Shown piece by piece: positions 29,745 through 38,398 of a stretch of DNA of 64,000 bases; positions within the stretch are counted from its first letter, which is position 1, and each line of letters starts with the position of its first letter. The DNA comes from Marinobacter sp. S6332. Lineage in GTDB: Bacteria > Pseudomonadota > Gammaproteobacteria > Pseudomonadales > Oleiphilaceae. The notes below the pieces were generated by a model. It was given only the letters and a program-made list of their open reading frames with translations. It was not told the origin of the DNA and searched no databases. Both the position numbers and the translations under genes were made by a program. The stretch spans positions 62,001 through 126,000 of the forward strand of contig NZ_JALKAP010000005.1 of the NCBI RefSeq assembly GCF_023016045.1, given 5' to 3'.

Positions 29745-31259
29745 ATGAGGTTGTCTTTGCTGAGCTACGTTCTGCTTCCTGTGTGCGTGTCGGGTTTGTT
29801 ACTGACCTCAGCCCACGCAGCGCAGCCCACGCCGTCAGCGCTTGAAGCGGGCCTTGAGCAATTCGCTCAGGCAAAGACCAGTTGGTATTCGAACGGCCAT
29901 TCCGATATTAGCCGCAAATCAAAGCAGCAGAAGCTTTACGAGGAAGCTGAAGCAGCCCGCGCCAGCGGAGACGCTGAAAGGGCAGGCAAGATCCTTGCAA
30001 CTATGTCTGAGGGGTACTGGTCTGCTGTTGGGTACCTTAATCTTTCCGGAGACTATGCCCGGAATGATCTAAATCCGTCGCGGGCTTTGGTTGCTCTGCG
30101 TGTGGCCTTGGCTATGGCCGACAAGGATACAGACGCCGAGCGAAAATCAGCTTTGCGTAGCCGCATCCTGTTGCGTGCCGGCTACCTTGCCTACACAAAT
30201 TCAGAGTATGAGAAAGCGATTGGATTTCTCGAAAAAATTCCGCTCGATAGCCATAGAACACCCCAAGCACTTTACTTTCATGGTTTAGTGCTAGCGGAGG
30301 ACGGCAACTACCGAGCAGCAATGCAGAGCTGGCATCGTGCGAAGAAATACCCTCTCGCGTACCCCGGTGTTGCAGATGCTTGGTTAGGTATGGCACGCGG
30401 CTATGACCTTGCCGGTTATCTCGGCCAAGCAGGCGAGGCCTACCTAACAGCTAACGCAACCTATGAAGGTGAGAGAGCCACCTTGCGTATGCTGACAAGC
30501 CAGATTGAAGAGCAGGGCGCTTACAAGGCGCTTGTTCTGGATGCGCGGGATCAAAGCTACGGTACAGCCGCCAGTGGTAGTTCCAGTAACGCGGGTTTTG
30601 GTAGCCCCAAGGTTGAGTGGTTCCTAGCTGATAGCCGCACACTCGCCCAGCCCCGTGTGGCTTATTTATTGAGTTTTATGGAGCAACCAATTGCCCAGAA
30701 AGCCGTTGGTCGGGTGGCTGAGTTGGCAGCAATGGCAAGCCAGTTAGAACGCAACGCCCACGACCTCGGTATCTTTATTACAGCCATGCAGAATCAGCTT
30801 AAATCCAAGGGTGTTGATCGCCAAACTGCAGCACAAGAAGACCGATTGAAGGCTCAAAACAAACGTCTGCAAGATCGGTTGAGCGGGCTTGTGGATCGGT
30901 TGGATAGAGCGAGGTTAAGTCCAGACCAGATCTCACAATTTAGAATTCTGAAAACGACTCTTTCTGATGCGGGTCAGCGGCTTGAGAAATTCCAAAGCAG
31001 ATCGGCACTTCGTTCCGACAACCTGAACCAACTGCTCGCCGATGCTCGGAGCTTGCGTAAACAGTCGCTGCAGCATCTTGAGTCGGTTAAAGGTTTGCGC
31101 AATCAGGCGGAAGCGTCGTTGGATCGACTAGCCCTAGATTTTGTATCGGCCCAAGACCAAAAAATGGTGTTGGCTCTGGATAAAACCGAGCAGAGAATTG
31201 CCTACCTGTATGAGTATCTGGCTTTGAAGGAACTTGATTCCGTGGAGCTGGAGCGATGA
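29745..31259 (+). CDS. periplasmic TPR/coiled-coil protein
   Basis: 504 residues. A signal peptide (MRLSLLSYVLLPVCVSG...HA) is followed by TPR-like helical repeats (about 60-250, for example QALYFHGLVLAEDGNYRAAMQSWHRA) and a long coiled-coil C-terminal half (about 320-480). No enzyme motif. Its stop overlaps the start of the next TPR gene (ATGA), so the two are coupled and may form a complex. Confidence 0.75.
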   Translation: MRLSLLSYVLLPVCVSGLLLTSAHAAQPTPSALEAGLEQFAQAKTSWYSNGHSDISRKSKQQKLYEEAEAARASGDAERAGKILATMSEGYWSAVGYLNLSGDYARNDLNPSRALVALRVALAMADKDTDAERKSALRSRILLRAGYLAYTNSEYEKAIGFLEKIPLDSHRTPQALYFHGLVLAEDGNYRAAMQSWHRAKKYPLAYPGVADAWLGMARGYDLAGYLGQAGEAYLTANATYEGERATLRMLTSQIEEQGAYKALVLDARDQSYGTAASGSSSNAGFGSPKVEWFLADSRTLAQPRVAYLLSFMEQPIAQKAVGRVAELAAMASQLERNAHDLGIFITAMQNQLKSKGVDRQTAAQEDRLKAQNKRLQDRLSGLVDRLDRARLSPDQISQFRILKTTLSDAGQRLEKFQSRSALRSDNLNQLLADARSLRKQSLQHLESVKGLRNQAEASLDRLALDFVSAQDQKMVLALDKTEQRIAYLYEYLALKELDSVELER

Positions 31260-34078
31260 AAAGTCTGCGCATTTTACTATTACCCCTTAGTTTGTTTTGT
31301 AGCGCCTCTTATGGGCAGGAGTCGTTTAGCGTAGAACTGGGGCAAGACGGCGAAACCATCGCAGATATGCGACCCGTATTCCTCAAATTCGAATCCCGGC
31401 CGCTTCCAGCGATCTCTCCTGCAGAAGTTGCCAGACGTTACCAGAGGCTATTCAAAAAATCCGACGAGCCCAGTGTGCGAGTTGATGCGCTGAACCGCCT
31501 CGCCAATATCCGTGATCGCTCCGGTCAAGACATAGGATTTACCCCGGAGGAGGAAACGGAAATGTATCGGCAGGTCATTGAAAGCTACGAGACCATTCTG
31601 GAGCGTGGCGGATACAGCGGCCCAATGGACGAGCTCTTGTATCAGATGGCAAAAGCTCATGCGTTAATCGGCCAGAATGACGCCTCTGTTAAACGCCTCC
31701 AACAATTAGTTGGCCAGTACCCCAATTCCGCTCTTGTTGCCGAAGCTAGATTCCGGGTGGCCGAGTCCGCATTTGCTGACGGTCGCTATGTAGAGGCCGA
31801 GGCGGAATACGGCAAGCTTGTTGATGGCGAAGGCGCAGCTGGCGACCTGAAAAACAAGGCTCGCTACATGCTCGGGTGGTCCCTTTTCAAGCAGGGCCCG
31901 CAAGCCTGGGAACGTGCGGGCCAAAGGTTCGTTGCGGTGCTGGATGAATCCATCCCAAGCACTTCAAGTCTTAACCAAATTCCTGAGTCCAGTGTAGATA
32001 GCATTGACGACACCCTCCGTATACTCGCGCTCATGGCCAGCCGCCGAGACGGTGCAGAAACTTTAATGGGCTGGTTGGAACCGGAAGCGTCACGTTCCTG
32101 GACACCTTTGGTGTTTGACCGCCTAGCTGATTTGTACGCAGTGCAAAACAACCCTGAAGCCAGTGTCGCCACTAACCGGGCATTTGTGAGCTACTTTCCC
32201 GAACATCCGCAGCGGGCTGGTTTTATGAGTCAGGTTGTGGATGTGTGGAGCGCTGCTGACAGGTCGGTAAAGGCAAGAGACGCAATGGCTGACTACGTTG
32301 GGTTGTTTAACGATCAGGCGGATTACGCGGGGCTAGACGATGGTTATCGTACTAAGTGGCGTGAGTTTAGTCGTTTTCTTGCAGATTTTTATTACGCTCA
32401 AGGCGATGACGGGAAAGGCAGCCGCGTCGAAAACTACAGGGCAGCGGCAAGCTATTACGAAGGTTTGGCAAGTCGCAGTGATGCGGGTGGCGAGTTTTAC
32501 CGGCTTGCTGGCGACGCCTGGTTACAGGCAGCGGCTTATCCGGCGGCGCTTGAGAACTTCCAAGTGGCGGCCTATGAACTGCCGGGTTACGACTATGCCG
32601 CAGATGCCGGGTGGGCAGCTGTTGTTTTAATTCGAGCAGGTGCCAGCGGTGAGGCGGCTTCATCGGAATTCAATCCAGACCTTGCCGATCTTTCTGTTGA
32701 GGCGGACCGTTTCATAGCACGGTACGGCGCGGACAACAGAGCACCAGAGTTGCTGGCTTATCTAGGCAATCGTTGGCTTGACTCCGGTAATAACGATTTG
32801 GCTTTGCAGTATGCTGTGCAAGCGGTCGATCATTCAAAGGCAGCGCCAGAAACGCGCTACGCTGGCTGGCTGGTCACGGCTCAAGTGCATCAAAATACGA
32901 CAGAATACAGTCTTGCCGAAGGTGCCTGGCGTGAGGCTTTGGCTCTGGCCTCCAGCGATTCAGCAACGCCCACTATGGAACAGGAAGCACCGGAGCTGCG
33001 TCAGCAACTTGCCACAGCCATTTACAGGCAGGGCGAACAGGCCGCCGAGGCGGGCAAAACAGCAATTGCTGTGGCACATTTTCAGCGAATTGAGACAGTT
33101 CTACCCGGCTCGGAAATCGCCGTTAAGGGTCGTTTTGATGCAGCAAATACGTTGCTCAAAGCATCCGATTGGCAGCCTGCAATCAATGAACTCAACCGCT
33201 TCAGGGCTGATTATCCTCGCCACGCTTTGGTCTCGGATATTGGTGAAAAGCTCGTTCTGGCTTATACCTCGTCAAGCCAACCCATTCGGGCGGCGAAAGA
33301 GCTTATGGACATTGCCGATAACCCAAGCACACAGTCGGAGACAACTGGTGGTGATGCTTTGAATTATCGGCTTCGAGCGGCGGAGCTGTTCCACGTTGGT
33401 GAAGCATTCGATCAGCGCAATGCTGTTTATGTGGATTATCTTGCGACTAGCCCGATGGCAGCAAATGCCGAAGAGCATATTCGTCTGCAAACCATGCGTC
33501 ACCGATTAACAGAGTCGGGCGCCGACCCCTCGCAGTGGCGTGCAAAACTGGTATCTGCCGAGCTAGCGAGTGACTGGCATTCCACGCAGACGTTGCAGTG
33601 GGCTGCTCGAGGCTCGTTGGTCATGGGGGCCGAGGCAGCCGCAAAGTTTGGAGGCATTGAGTTGAGCATGCCCCTTGAGGAATCGCTGGCGCGTAAACAG
33701 CTTGCCATGGAAACAGCCCAAACCCATTTCCGTAATGCTGAGTCTCTTGGCGGTGACAAAGTGCTGCCAGAGTCTTTGTATCGCCGAGCTGAACTTCACC
33801 GCATTATGGCTCGGGACCTTATGGCCTCCACTGCGCCAGACGATTTAAATGAGCTAGAGCAGATGCAATACACAATGCTGCTTGAAGAAGAAGCCTATCC
33901 GTTTGAAGAGCGTGCAATTGCTTTGCATTCAGAAAATCATCAGGGCATTGCCACGACAGGTTTTAATGTTTGGATCGAAAAAAGCTTGGATGTTCTGGCT
34001 AAGCTGCACCCCGGACGCTACGATCGCTCGCTGCGTTGGATGAGTGTGGCAGATGATGGAGAGAATGATGGTGTCTGA
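31256..34078 (+). CDS. large periplasmic TPR protein
   Basis: 940 residues. A signal peptide (MKSLRILLLPLSLFCSASYG) leads into many TPR-like repeats across the length (for example YQMAKAHALIGQNDASVKRLQQLVGQYPN near residues 128-156, and AAEAGKTAIAVAHFQRIETVLPG near 595-617), giving a solenoid likely to scaffold an envelope complex. Large TPR proteins of this sort accompany AglT-type gliding-related and Tol-like clusters. It overlaps the upstream gene by four bases and the next gene by about eleven. Confidence 0.75.
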   Translation: MKSLRILLLPLSLFCSASYGQESFSVELGQDGETIADMRPVFLKFESRPLPAISPAEVARRYQRLFKKSDEPSVRVDALNRLANIRDRSGQDIGFTPEEETEMYRQVIESYETILERGGYSGPMDELLYQMAKAHALIGQNDASVKRLQQLVGQYPNSALVAEARFRVAESAFADGRYVEAEAEYGKLVDGEGAAGDLKNKARYMLGWSLFKQGPQAWERAGQRFVAVLDESIPSTSSLNQIPESSVDSIDDTLRILALMASRRDGAETLMGWLEPEASRSWTPLVFDRLADLYAVQNNPEASVATNRAFVSYFPEHPQRAGFMSQVVDVWSAADRSVKARDAMADYVGLFNDQADYAGLDDGYRTKWREFSRFLADFYYAQGDDGKGSRVENYRAAASYYEGLASRSDAGGEFYRLAGDAWLQAAAYPAALENFQVAAYELPGYDYAADAGWAAVVLIRAGASGEAASSEFNPDLADLSVEADRFIARYGADNRAPELLAYLGNRWLDSGNNDLALQYAVQAVDHSKAAPETRYAGWLVTAQVHQNTTEYSLAEGAWREALALASSDSATPTMEQEAPELRQQLATAIYRQGEQAAEAGKTAIAVAHFQRIETVLPGSEIAVKGRFDAANTLLKASDWQPAINELNRFRADYPRHALVSDIGEKLVLAYTSSSQPIRAAKELMDIADNPSTQSETTGGDALNYRLRAAELFHVGEAFDQRNAVYVDYLATSPMAANAEEHIRLQTMRHRLTESGADPSQWRAKLVSAELASDWHSTQTLQWAARGSLVMGAEAAAKFGGIELSMPLEESLARKQLAMETAQTHFRNAESLGGDKVLPESLYRRAELHRIMARDLMASTAPDDLNELEQMQYTMLLEEEAYPFEERAIALHSENHQGIATTGFNVWIEKSLDVLAKLHPGRYDRSLRWMSVADDGENDGV

Positions 34079-34595
34079 CTACTATTTACTTTCTCTTCGT
34101 TTACCAAAAGCCTTGCGAGCTTTTTGCCAGTTCGCCGCACTGAGTTTGTCGTTTGCTCTCGCAACTCTAATGGTTGGCTGCGCGACGCAACCTGCAGAGC
34201 CCAAGGTTAAGCCGACGGTGGTTGACCCACAGCAGGCGCTTGTATTTGTTCAGCAAGGCTCCTTGGCCTATGAGCAAGGCGATATTTCCGGCGCAATTAA
34301 AGCTTGGCAGCGGGCCGTTGAACTCAACCACAACGACGCCGCAACGCTCAACAATTTGGCTCTTTTGCTTAAACAGAAGCACCGCTTTCAAGAGGCGGCT
34401 GAGCTACTGGAAACCGGAATCAAGCAGTCACCGACTGTCGCCGATCTGCATTACAATCTTGCGGTTATATCCGAGCTCTATTTGTTGGATCTCGATAGGG
34501 CGCTTACCCATTACAAGCGCTATCAAGCGCTATCAGCTGATGAAGATAAAAAGGTAACTGGATGGGTCGCGGATCTGGAAAGGAGGCTGGACTAA
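34068..34595 (+). CDS. TPR lipoprotein
   Basis: 175 residues from the ATG at 34068; GGAGAG ends four bases ahead, so it is favoured over the GTG at 34044 that opens the frame. The signal ends in a lipobox LMVGC, making it a probable outer-membrane lipoprotein. TPR units follow (QGSLAYEQGDISGAIKAWQRAVELNHNDAA, then TLNNLALLLKQKHRFQEAAELLETGI). It overlaps the upstream TPR gene and is followed directly by the next ATG. Confidence 0.78.
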   Translation: MVSDYYLLSLRLPKALRAFCQFAALSLSFALATLMVGCATQPAEPKVKPTVVDPQQALVFVQQGSLAYEQGDISGAIKAWQRAVELNHNDAATLNNLALLLKQKHRFQEAAELLETGIKQSPTVADLHYNLAVISELYLLDLDRALTHYKRYQALSADEDKKVTGWVADLERRLD

Positions 34596-34985
34596 ATGAT
34601 GAACAGGACTTTCTGGTTGATGTTACGGGATGCCTTTCGTTTCCTCATTGGCCTTTCCCTGACTGTTATTCTAGCCTTTGTGGCTCCTTTTTCATGGGCT
34701 GCAACCGAATCCACTAAAGAAGCGGGGGCTGCTAACACCCGAGAAAGTTCAGTGCGTCTTAGCATAGAGGGGGTTTCTGCCAGCGTGGGCGAAGACGAGC
34801 CGCGGGTACTGAATATCCTGCCTTGGCGTGCCCCCACTCTGCCGCGTCGACCGAGCGCGGAATTGGAAGGCAGTGCGTCTGATCTTGTTCAGCCTCTAGA
34901 CGCCATTGTGCTCGAGCGCCATAGGGTCTTCCGCCAAAGCCTTGGCGGCGCCCATCACGGCCCGCAGCCGGGAGCGCGTCGATGA
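34596..34985 (+). CDS. small exported protein of unknown function
   Basis: 129 residues with a hydrophobic leader (LIGLSLTVILAFVAPFSWA) and a polar remainder rich in Arg and Pro (LNILPWRAPTLPRRPSAEL...AIVLERHRVFRQSL). AGGAGG lies about nine bases upstream of the ATG, which immediately follows the previous stop; its own stop overlaps the AgmX-like gene in ATGA. I recognise no family. Its conserved position between a TPR lipoprotein and the transducer suggests a small accessory subunit. Confidence 0.65.
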   Translation: MMNRTFWLMLRDAFRFLIGLSLTVILAFVAPFSWAATESTKEAGAANTRESSVRLSIEGVSASVGEDEPRVLNILPWRAPTLPRRPSAELEGSASDLVQPLDAIVLERHRVFRQSLGGAHHGPQPGARR

Positions 34986-36022
34986 CAGCTATGAACGCTA
35001 GGCTTGCCAATGGCGACTTTGACCTGACCAAAGGGCTGGGTAAAGCAGCTATGTCTTCGTTGTCCTGGAGCCGGGAAGAGGGCGAGCGCCTGCGAATGCT
35101 TGTAATCACCGTGCTGGCGCTTCTGTTTTTTGTGCCCCTAGCCATTGTGATTCCAATCCTTGATGTTCCAGAGCCTGCTCGGGAACAAGTGGAGAGCCTA
35201 CCGCCTCAACTCGCCAAATTGCTTGTAGAGCCGAAGCCGGTTGAAAAGCCGGTGCCGGAGCCCGTCAAGGAGGTAGTGGAGCCAGAACCGGAACCCGCTG
35301 AACCGGAGCCGGTAAAGCCGGAACCGATTCCGGAGCCTGAGGTAGCCAAGCCTGCTCCACTTCCACCGGTTCAACCGGTTGAGCAAACGCCAAAACCTGT
35401 CAAGCAAACTGTAGAGCAGGCGCGGGAGAAGGCGTCCCGTTCTGGTCTTTTGAGCATGAGAGACCGATTGGCCTCCATGCGCCAGCCGGCACCCACAGCG
35501 GCTCCGGTCATTCAGGCCAATGCCGATACTACGGCTGAGTCCATAAGTGGGGCTAGTTCCAGCGCCCAGCAAGTAAATGACGCACTCAAAAGCAGTGGCG
35601 GTGTGAAGGATGCGCAGGCACCACGCGCAGAGGTTGCCGTTGCCGGGCACGATGTGAGAAAAGTCGAAGCCGTGGCGCAACCTGAGCCCGTTACCGCAAG
35701 CACGACCGTCGGAACCCAAAAGTCGTCTGGGGGCGAGCGCGCAATGAGCAACATCCGTAAGGTGTTCGACTCAAGTAAAACGGCTTTGTATTCGCTTTAT
35801 CAAAGAGAGTTGCGCAAAGACCCGACTTTGGCGGGTCGAGTAATGCTTGAGTTGGTCATAGAGCCAGACGGTTCAGTGTCTGCCTGCAAGGTAGTTAGCT
35901 CCGAACTCGAAAACCCGGCGCTGGAACAAAAAATTGCGATGCGCGTGCGCTTGTTTAATTTTGGCGCAGCGAATGTTGAAACCCGGAAAGTGAGATTTCC
36001 AATTGACTTCCTTCCGGGTTGA
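34982..36022 (+). CDS. AgmX/PglI C-terminal domain, TonB-like energy transducer
   Basis: 346 residues. A short cytoplasmic N-terminus, one TM helix (about 40-60, MLVITVLALLFFVPLAIVIP), then a long Pro-Glu/Pro-Lys periplasm-spanning region (about 75-135) and a C-terminal domain YQRELRKDPTLAGRVMLELVIEPDGSVSACKVVSSE, which matches the AgmX/PglI C-terminal (TonB-like) family. Such proteins transmit proton-motive energy from ExbB/ExbD-type motors to the outer membrane. No motor genes are found in this operon or elsewhere in the window, which is unusual. Confidence 0.82.
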   Translation: MTAMNARLANGDFDLTKGLGKAAMSSLSWSREEGERLRMLVITVLALLFFVPLAIVIPILDVPEPAREQVESLPPQLAKLLVEPKPVEKPVPEPVKEVVEPEPEPAEPEPVKPEPIPEPEVAKPAPLPPVQPVEQTPKPVKQTVEQAREKASRSGLLSMRDRLASMRQPAPTAAPVIQANADTTAESISGASSSAQQVNDALKSSGGVKDAQAPRAEVAVAGHDVRKVEAVAQPEPVTASTTVGTQKSSGGERAMSNIRKVFDSSKTALYSLYQRELRKDPTLAGRVMLELVIEPDGSVSACKVVSSELENPALEQKIAMRVRLFNFGAANVETRKVRFPIDFLPG

Positions 36023-36043
36023 AGCGGTCTTTAAGCTACCGGA

Positions 36044-36541
36044 TTAACTTGCAATGGTGATTTTAGGAAGGTCTGGCCTATACGGGCGGGACTTTTCCGT
36101 TGGTGCAATCACCTTGGCTTCCCCGGTAACAACCTTCTGATTATTTTGGTTGAGCACATTGCACTGGATTATTACCCGGTTTTTTGGGGCTTTGCTCAAC
36201 ACAGTGAGATGAACAGTTACCGTATCGCCAAGCTTTACAGGGCGCTTGAAGGAAAGAGTCTGATCTAAATACACGGTGCCAGGGCCCGGCATAACCATGG
36301 CTAGAGCGGCAGAAATCAATGATCCACTCCACATGCCGTGAGCGATCCGCTCCCCGAACATGGAGCCCGCGGCAAACTCTGAATCCAAGTGCACGGGATT
36401 AAAGTCGCCGGAGGCGGCGGCGAATAAAACCAGTTCGTCCTCCGTGAGCGTTCGTGTGAATGTGGCTGTATCCCCCTCGTTTAGCTCGTCATAGGTAATA
36501 TTCACTAGAGTATCAAGGGTGTCGCTCATCAAGTGGTCCAT
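36044..36541 (-). CDS. MaoC-family (R)-specific enoyl hydratase/dehydratase
   Basis: 165 residues. The hydratase-2 motif GDFNPVHLD...FGERIAHGMWSGSL supplies the catalytic Asp and His of the hot-dog-fold MaoC/PhaJ family, which hydrate trans-2-enoyl-CoA to (R)-3-hydroxyacyl-CoA. Position next to fadD, transcribed divergently from it, fits fatty-acid metabolism. Met5 (36529) is an equally plausible start; neither has a clear ribosome-binding site. It converges on the AgmX-like gene with a 21-base gap and no obvious terminator. Confidence 0.85.
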   Translation of the reverse strand: MDHLMSDTLDTLVNITYDELNEGDTATFTRTLTEDELVLFAAASGDFNPVHLDSEFAAGSMFGERIAHGMWSGSLISAALAMVMPGPGTVYLDQTLSFKRPVKLGDTVTVHLTVLSKAPKNRVIIQCNVLNQNNQKVVTGEAKVIAPTEKSRPYRPDLPKITIAS

Positions 36542-36716
36542 GGCTAAAGTGTGTGGGTTCTGATCTTTTTCAGAAGACCGCTGAAACTACCTCATCGTTA
36601 ACAAAACTGCTATTCTCTTCCCACTTTTTTAGGCTGATACTTATGTCGGGTTGATCCATACGTCGCTCGGTGTTTGTAAATCATGATAAATAGAAGCGCC
36701 AGATCAGGAGATGGTG

Positions 36717-38393
36717 ATGGATTTCGAGAAGTTCTATCAAGACAAATACCCTGCCAGTGTTCCCCGCGATGTTGATCTGAACAAATACAGTAGCATGGTG
36801 GATGTATTTGAAACGGCGGTTAAAAAGTACTCGAATCGTCCCGCCTTCAGTGCTGTAGGTGCCACTCTCACGTACGGTGAGCTGGATACCCAAACTCGAA
36901 ACTTCGCTGCCTGGTTGCAGAATAAAACGGACCTAAAGCCCGGCGACCGCATTGCTGTGCAAATGCCGAATTTAACCCAGTATCCGGTTGTGGTTTTTGG
37001 CGCCATGCGTGCAGGCCTGATTGTGGTGAACACTAACCCGCTTTATACCACCCGCGAGATGGAACACCAGTTTAACGATTCGGGTGCGAAAGCATTGGTA
37101 GTGCTGGCCAACATGGCGGAAAACGCGGAAAAAGTTCTGCCCCATACCAGCATTGAGCACGTGATTGTTACCGAAATTGCCGACATGCATTCGCCCATCA
37201 AGCGCACGCTTATGAATGCTGTCGTCAAGCACGTTAAGAAAATGGTACCCCCTTTCAATATCCCTCAGGCCCACAAGCTACCAGCGGTTCTCAGCGCCGG
37301 AGCCCGGGAAAAGTTTACGCCTGTAGAGTGCAAGCAGGATGATATAGCTGTGCTTCAGTACACCGGCGGTACAACCGGTGTTGCCAAGGGTGCCATGCTC
37401 ACTCATGGCAATTTGGTAGCTAACCTGTTGCAGGTTCGCCCGATGATGGAAGACACAGTTATAGAAGGGCAGGAAATAGTAATTGCACCCCTACCGCTGT
37501 ACCACATTTATTCTTTTACTCTGAACTGCGGCATTATGCTTGAGGCCGGTGGCCACAACATTCTGATCCCCAACCCCCGTGATATTCCGGGCTTTGTAAA
37601 AGAGTTGCAGAACCACAAATTTACAGCATTTTTGGGTCTCAACACGCTGTTCGTTGCTCTGTGCAACAACGAAGAGTTTCAGGATCTCGATTTCAGTCAC
37701 CTCAAGCTCACATCCTCCGGTGGTATGGCCTTGACCAGCGACACTGCAAAAATGTGGGAGCGTGTTACCGGTTGCCCGATTTCCGAAGGATACGGCATGA
37801 CGGAAACCTCTCCGGTGGTCACCTTCAACCCGCGCAGCGCTATACAGCTGGGCACCATTGGTTTGCCAGTGCCATCAACTCAGGTCAAGACAATTGATGA
37901 TGACGGCAACGAAACCAAGCTTGGTGATCCGGGTGAGCTGTGTGTGAAAGGCCCGCAGGTTATGCGTGGCTACTGGCAGCGCCCGGAAGATACCCGCAAA
38001 TCGTTTACTGAAGACGGCTACATCCAAACTGGCGATGTTGCCGTAATTCAGGAAGATGGCTATATACGAATTGTCGATCGCAAGAAAGATATGATCATCG
38101 TTTCCGGGTTTAACGTGTTCCCGAATGAGATCGAAGATGTTGTGAGCAGCCACCCGAAAGTGGTCGAGTGCGCAGCAGTTGGTGTTCCCGATGCCAAGAG
38201 TGGAGAGGCTGTTAAGGTGTATTTGGTCGCTACCGCTGAAGGTGTTACCGAGAACGAACTGAAAGAGTTCTGCCGCGAGCGACTCACCGCCTATAAAGTG
38301 CCTCGTTTCTTTGAATTCCGCGATGAGCTGCCGAAAACTAACGTAGGTAAAATCCTACGCCGTGAGCTGCGCGACGAACCGGGTAATAAGTAA
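36717..38393 (+). CDS. fadD: long-chain-fatty-acid-CoA ligase
   Basis: 558 residues from the ATG at 36717; CAGGAG ends six bases ahead of this ATG, while it abuts the first ATG of the frame (36711). It activates fatty acids to acyl-CoA for beta-oxidation. Adenylate-forming motifs are intact: YTGGTTGVAKGAMLTH (A3/P-loop), GYGMTETSPV (A5), QTGDVAVIQEDGYIRIVDRKKDMI (A7-A8) and PKTNVGKILRRELRD (A10 with catalytic Lys). Located at the inner membrane/cytosol boundary. Confidence 0.93.
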   Translation: MDFEKFYQDKYPASVPRDVDLNKYSSMVDVFETAVKKYSNRPAFSAVGATLTYGELDTQTRNFAAWLQNKTDLKPGDRIAVQMPNLTQYPVVVFGAMRAGLIVVNTNPLYTTREMEHQFNDSGAKALVVLANMAENAEKVLPHTSIEHVIVTEIADMHSPIKRTLMNAVVKHVKKMVPPFNIPQAHKLPAVLSAGAREKFTPVECKQDDIAVLQYTGGTTGVAKGAMLTHGNLVANLLQVRPMMEDTVIEGQEIVIAPLPLYHIYSFTLNCGIMLEAGGHNILIPNPRDIPGFVKELQNHKFTAFLGLNTLFVALCNNEEFQDLDFSHLKLTSSGGMALTSDTAKMWERVTGCPISEGYGMTETSPVVTFNPRSAIQLGTIGLPVPSTQVKTIDDDGNETKLGDPGELCVKGPQVMRGYWQRPEDTRKSFTEDGYIQTGDVAVIQEDGYIRIVDRKKDMIIVSGFNVFPNEIEDVVSSHPKVVECAAVGVPDAKSGEAVKVYLVATAEGVTENELKEFCRERLTAYKVPRFFEFRDELPKTNVGKILRRELRDEPGNK

Positions 38394-38398
38394 TCACT

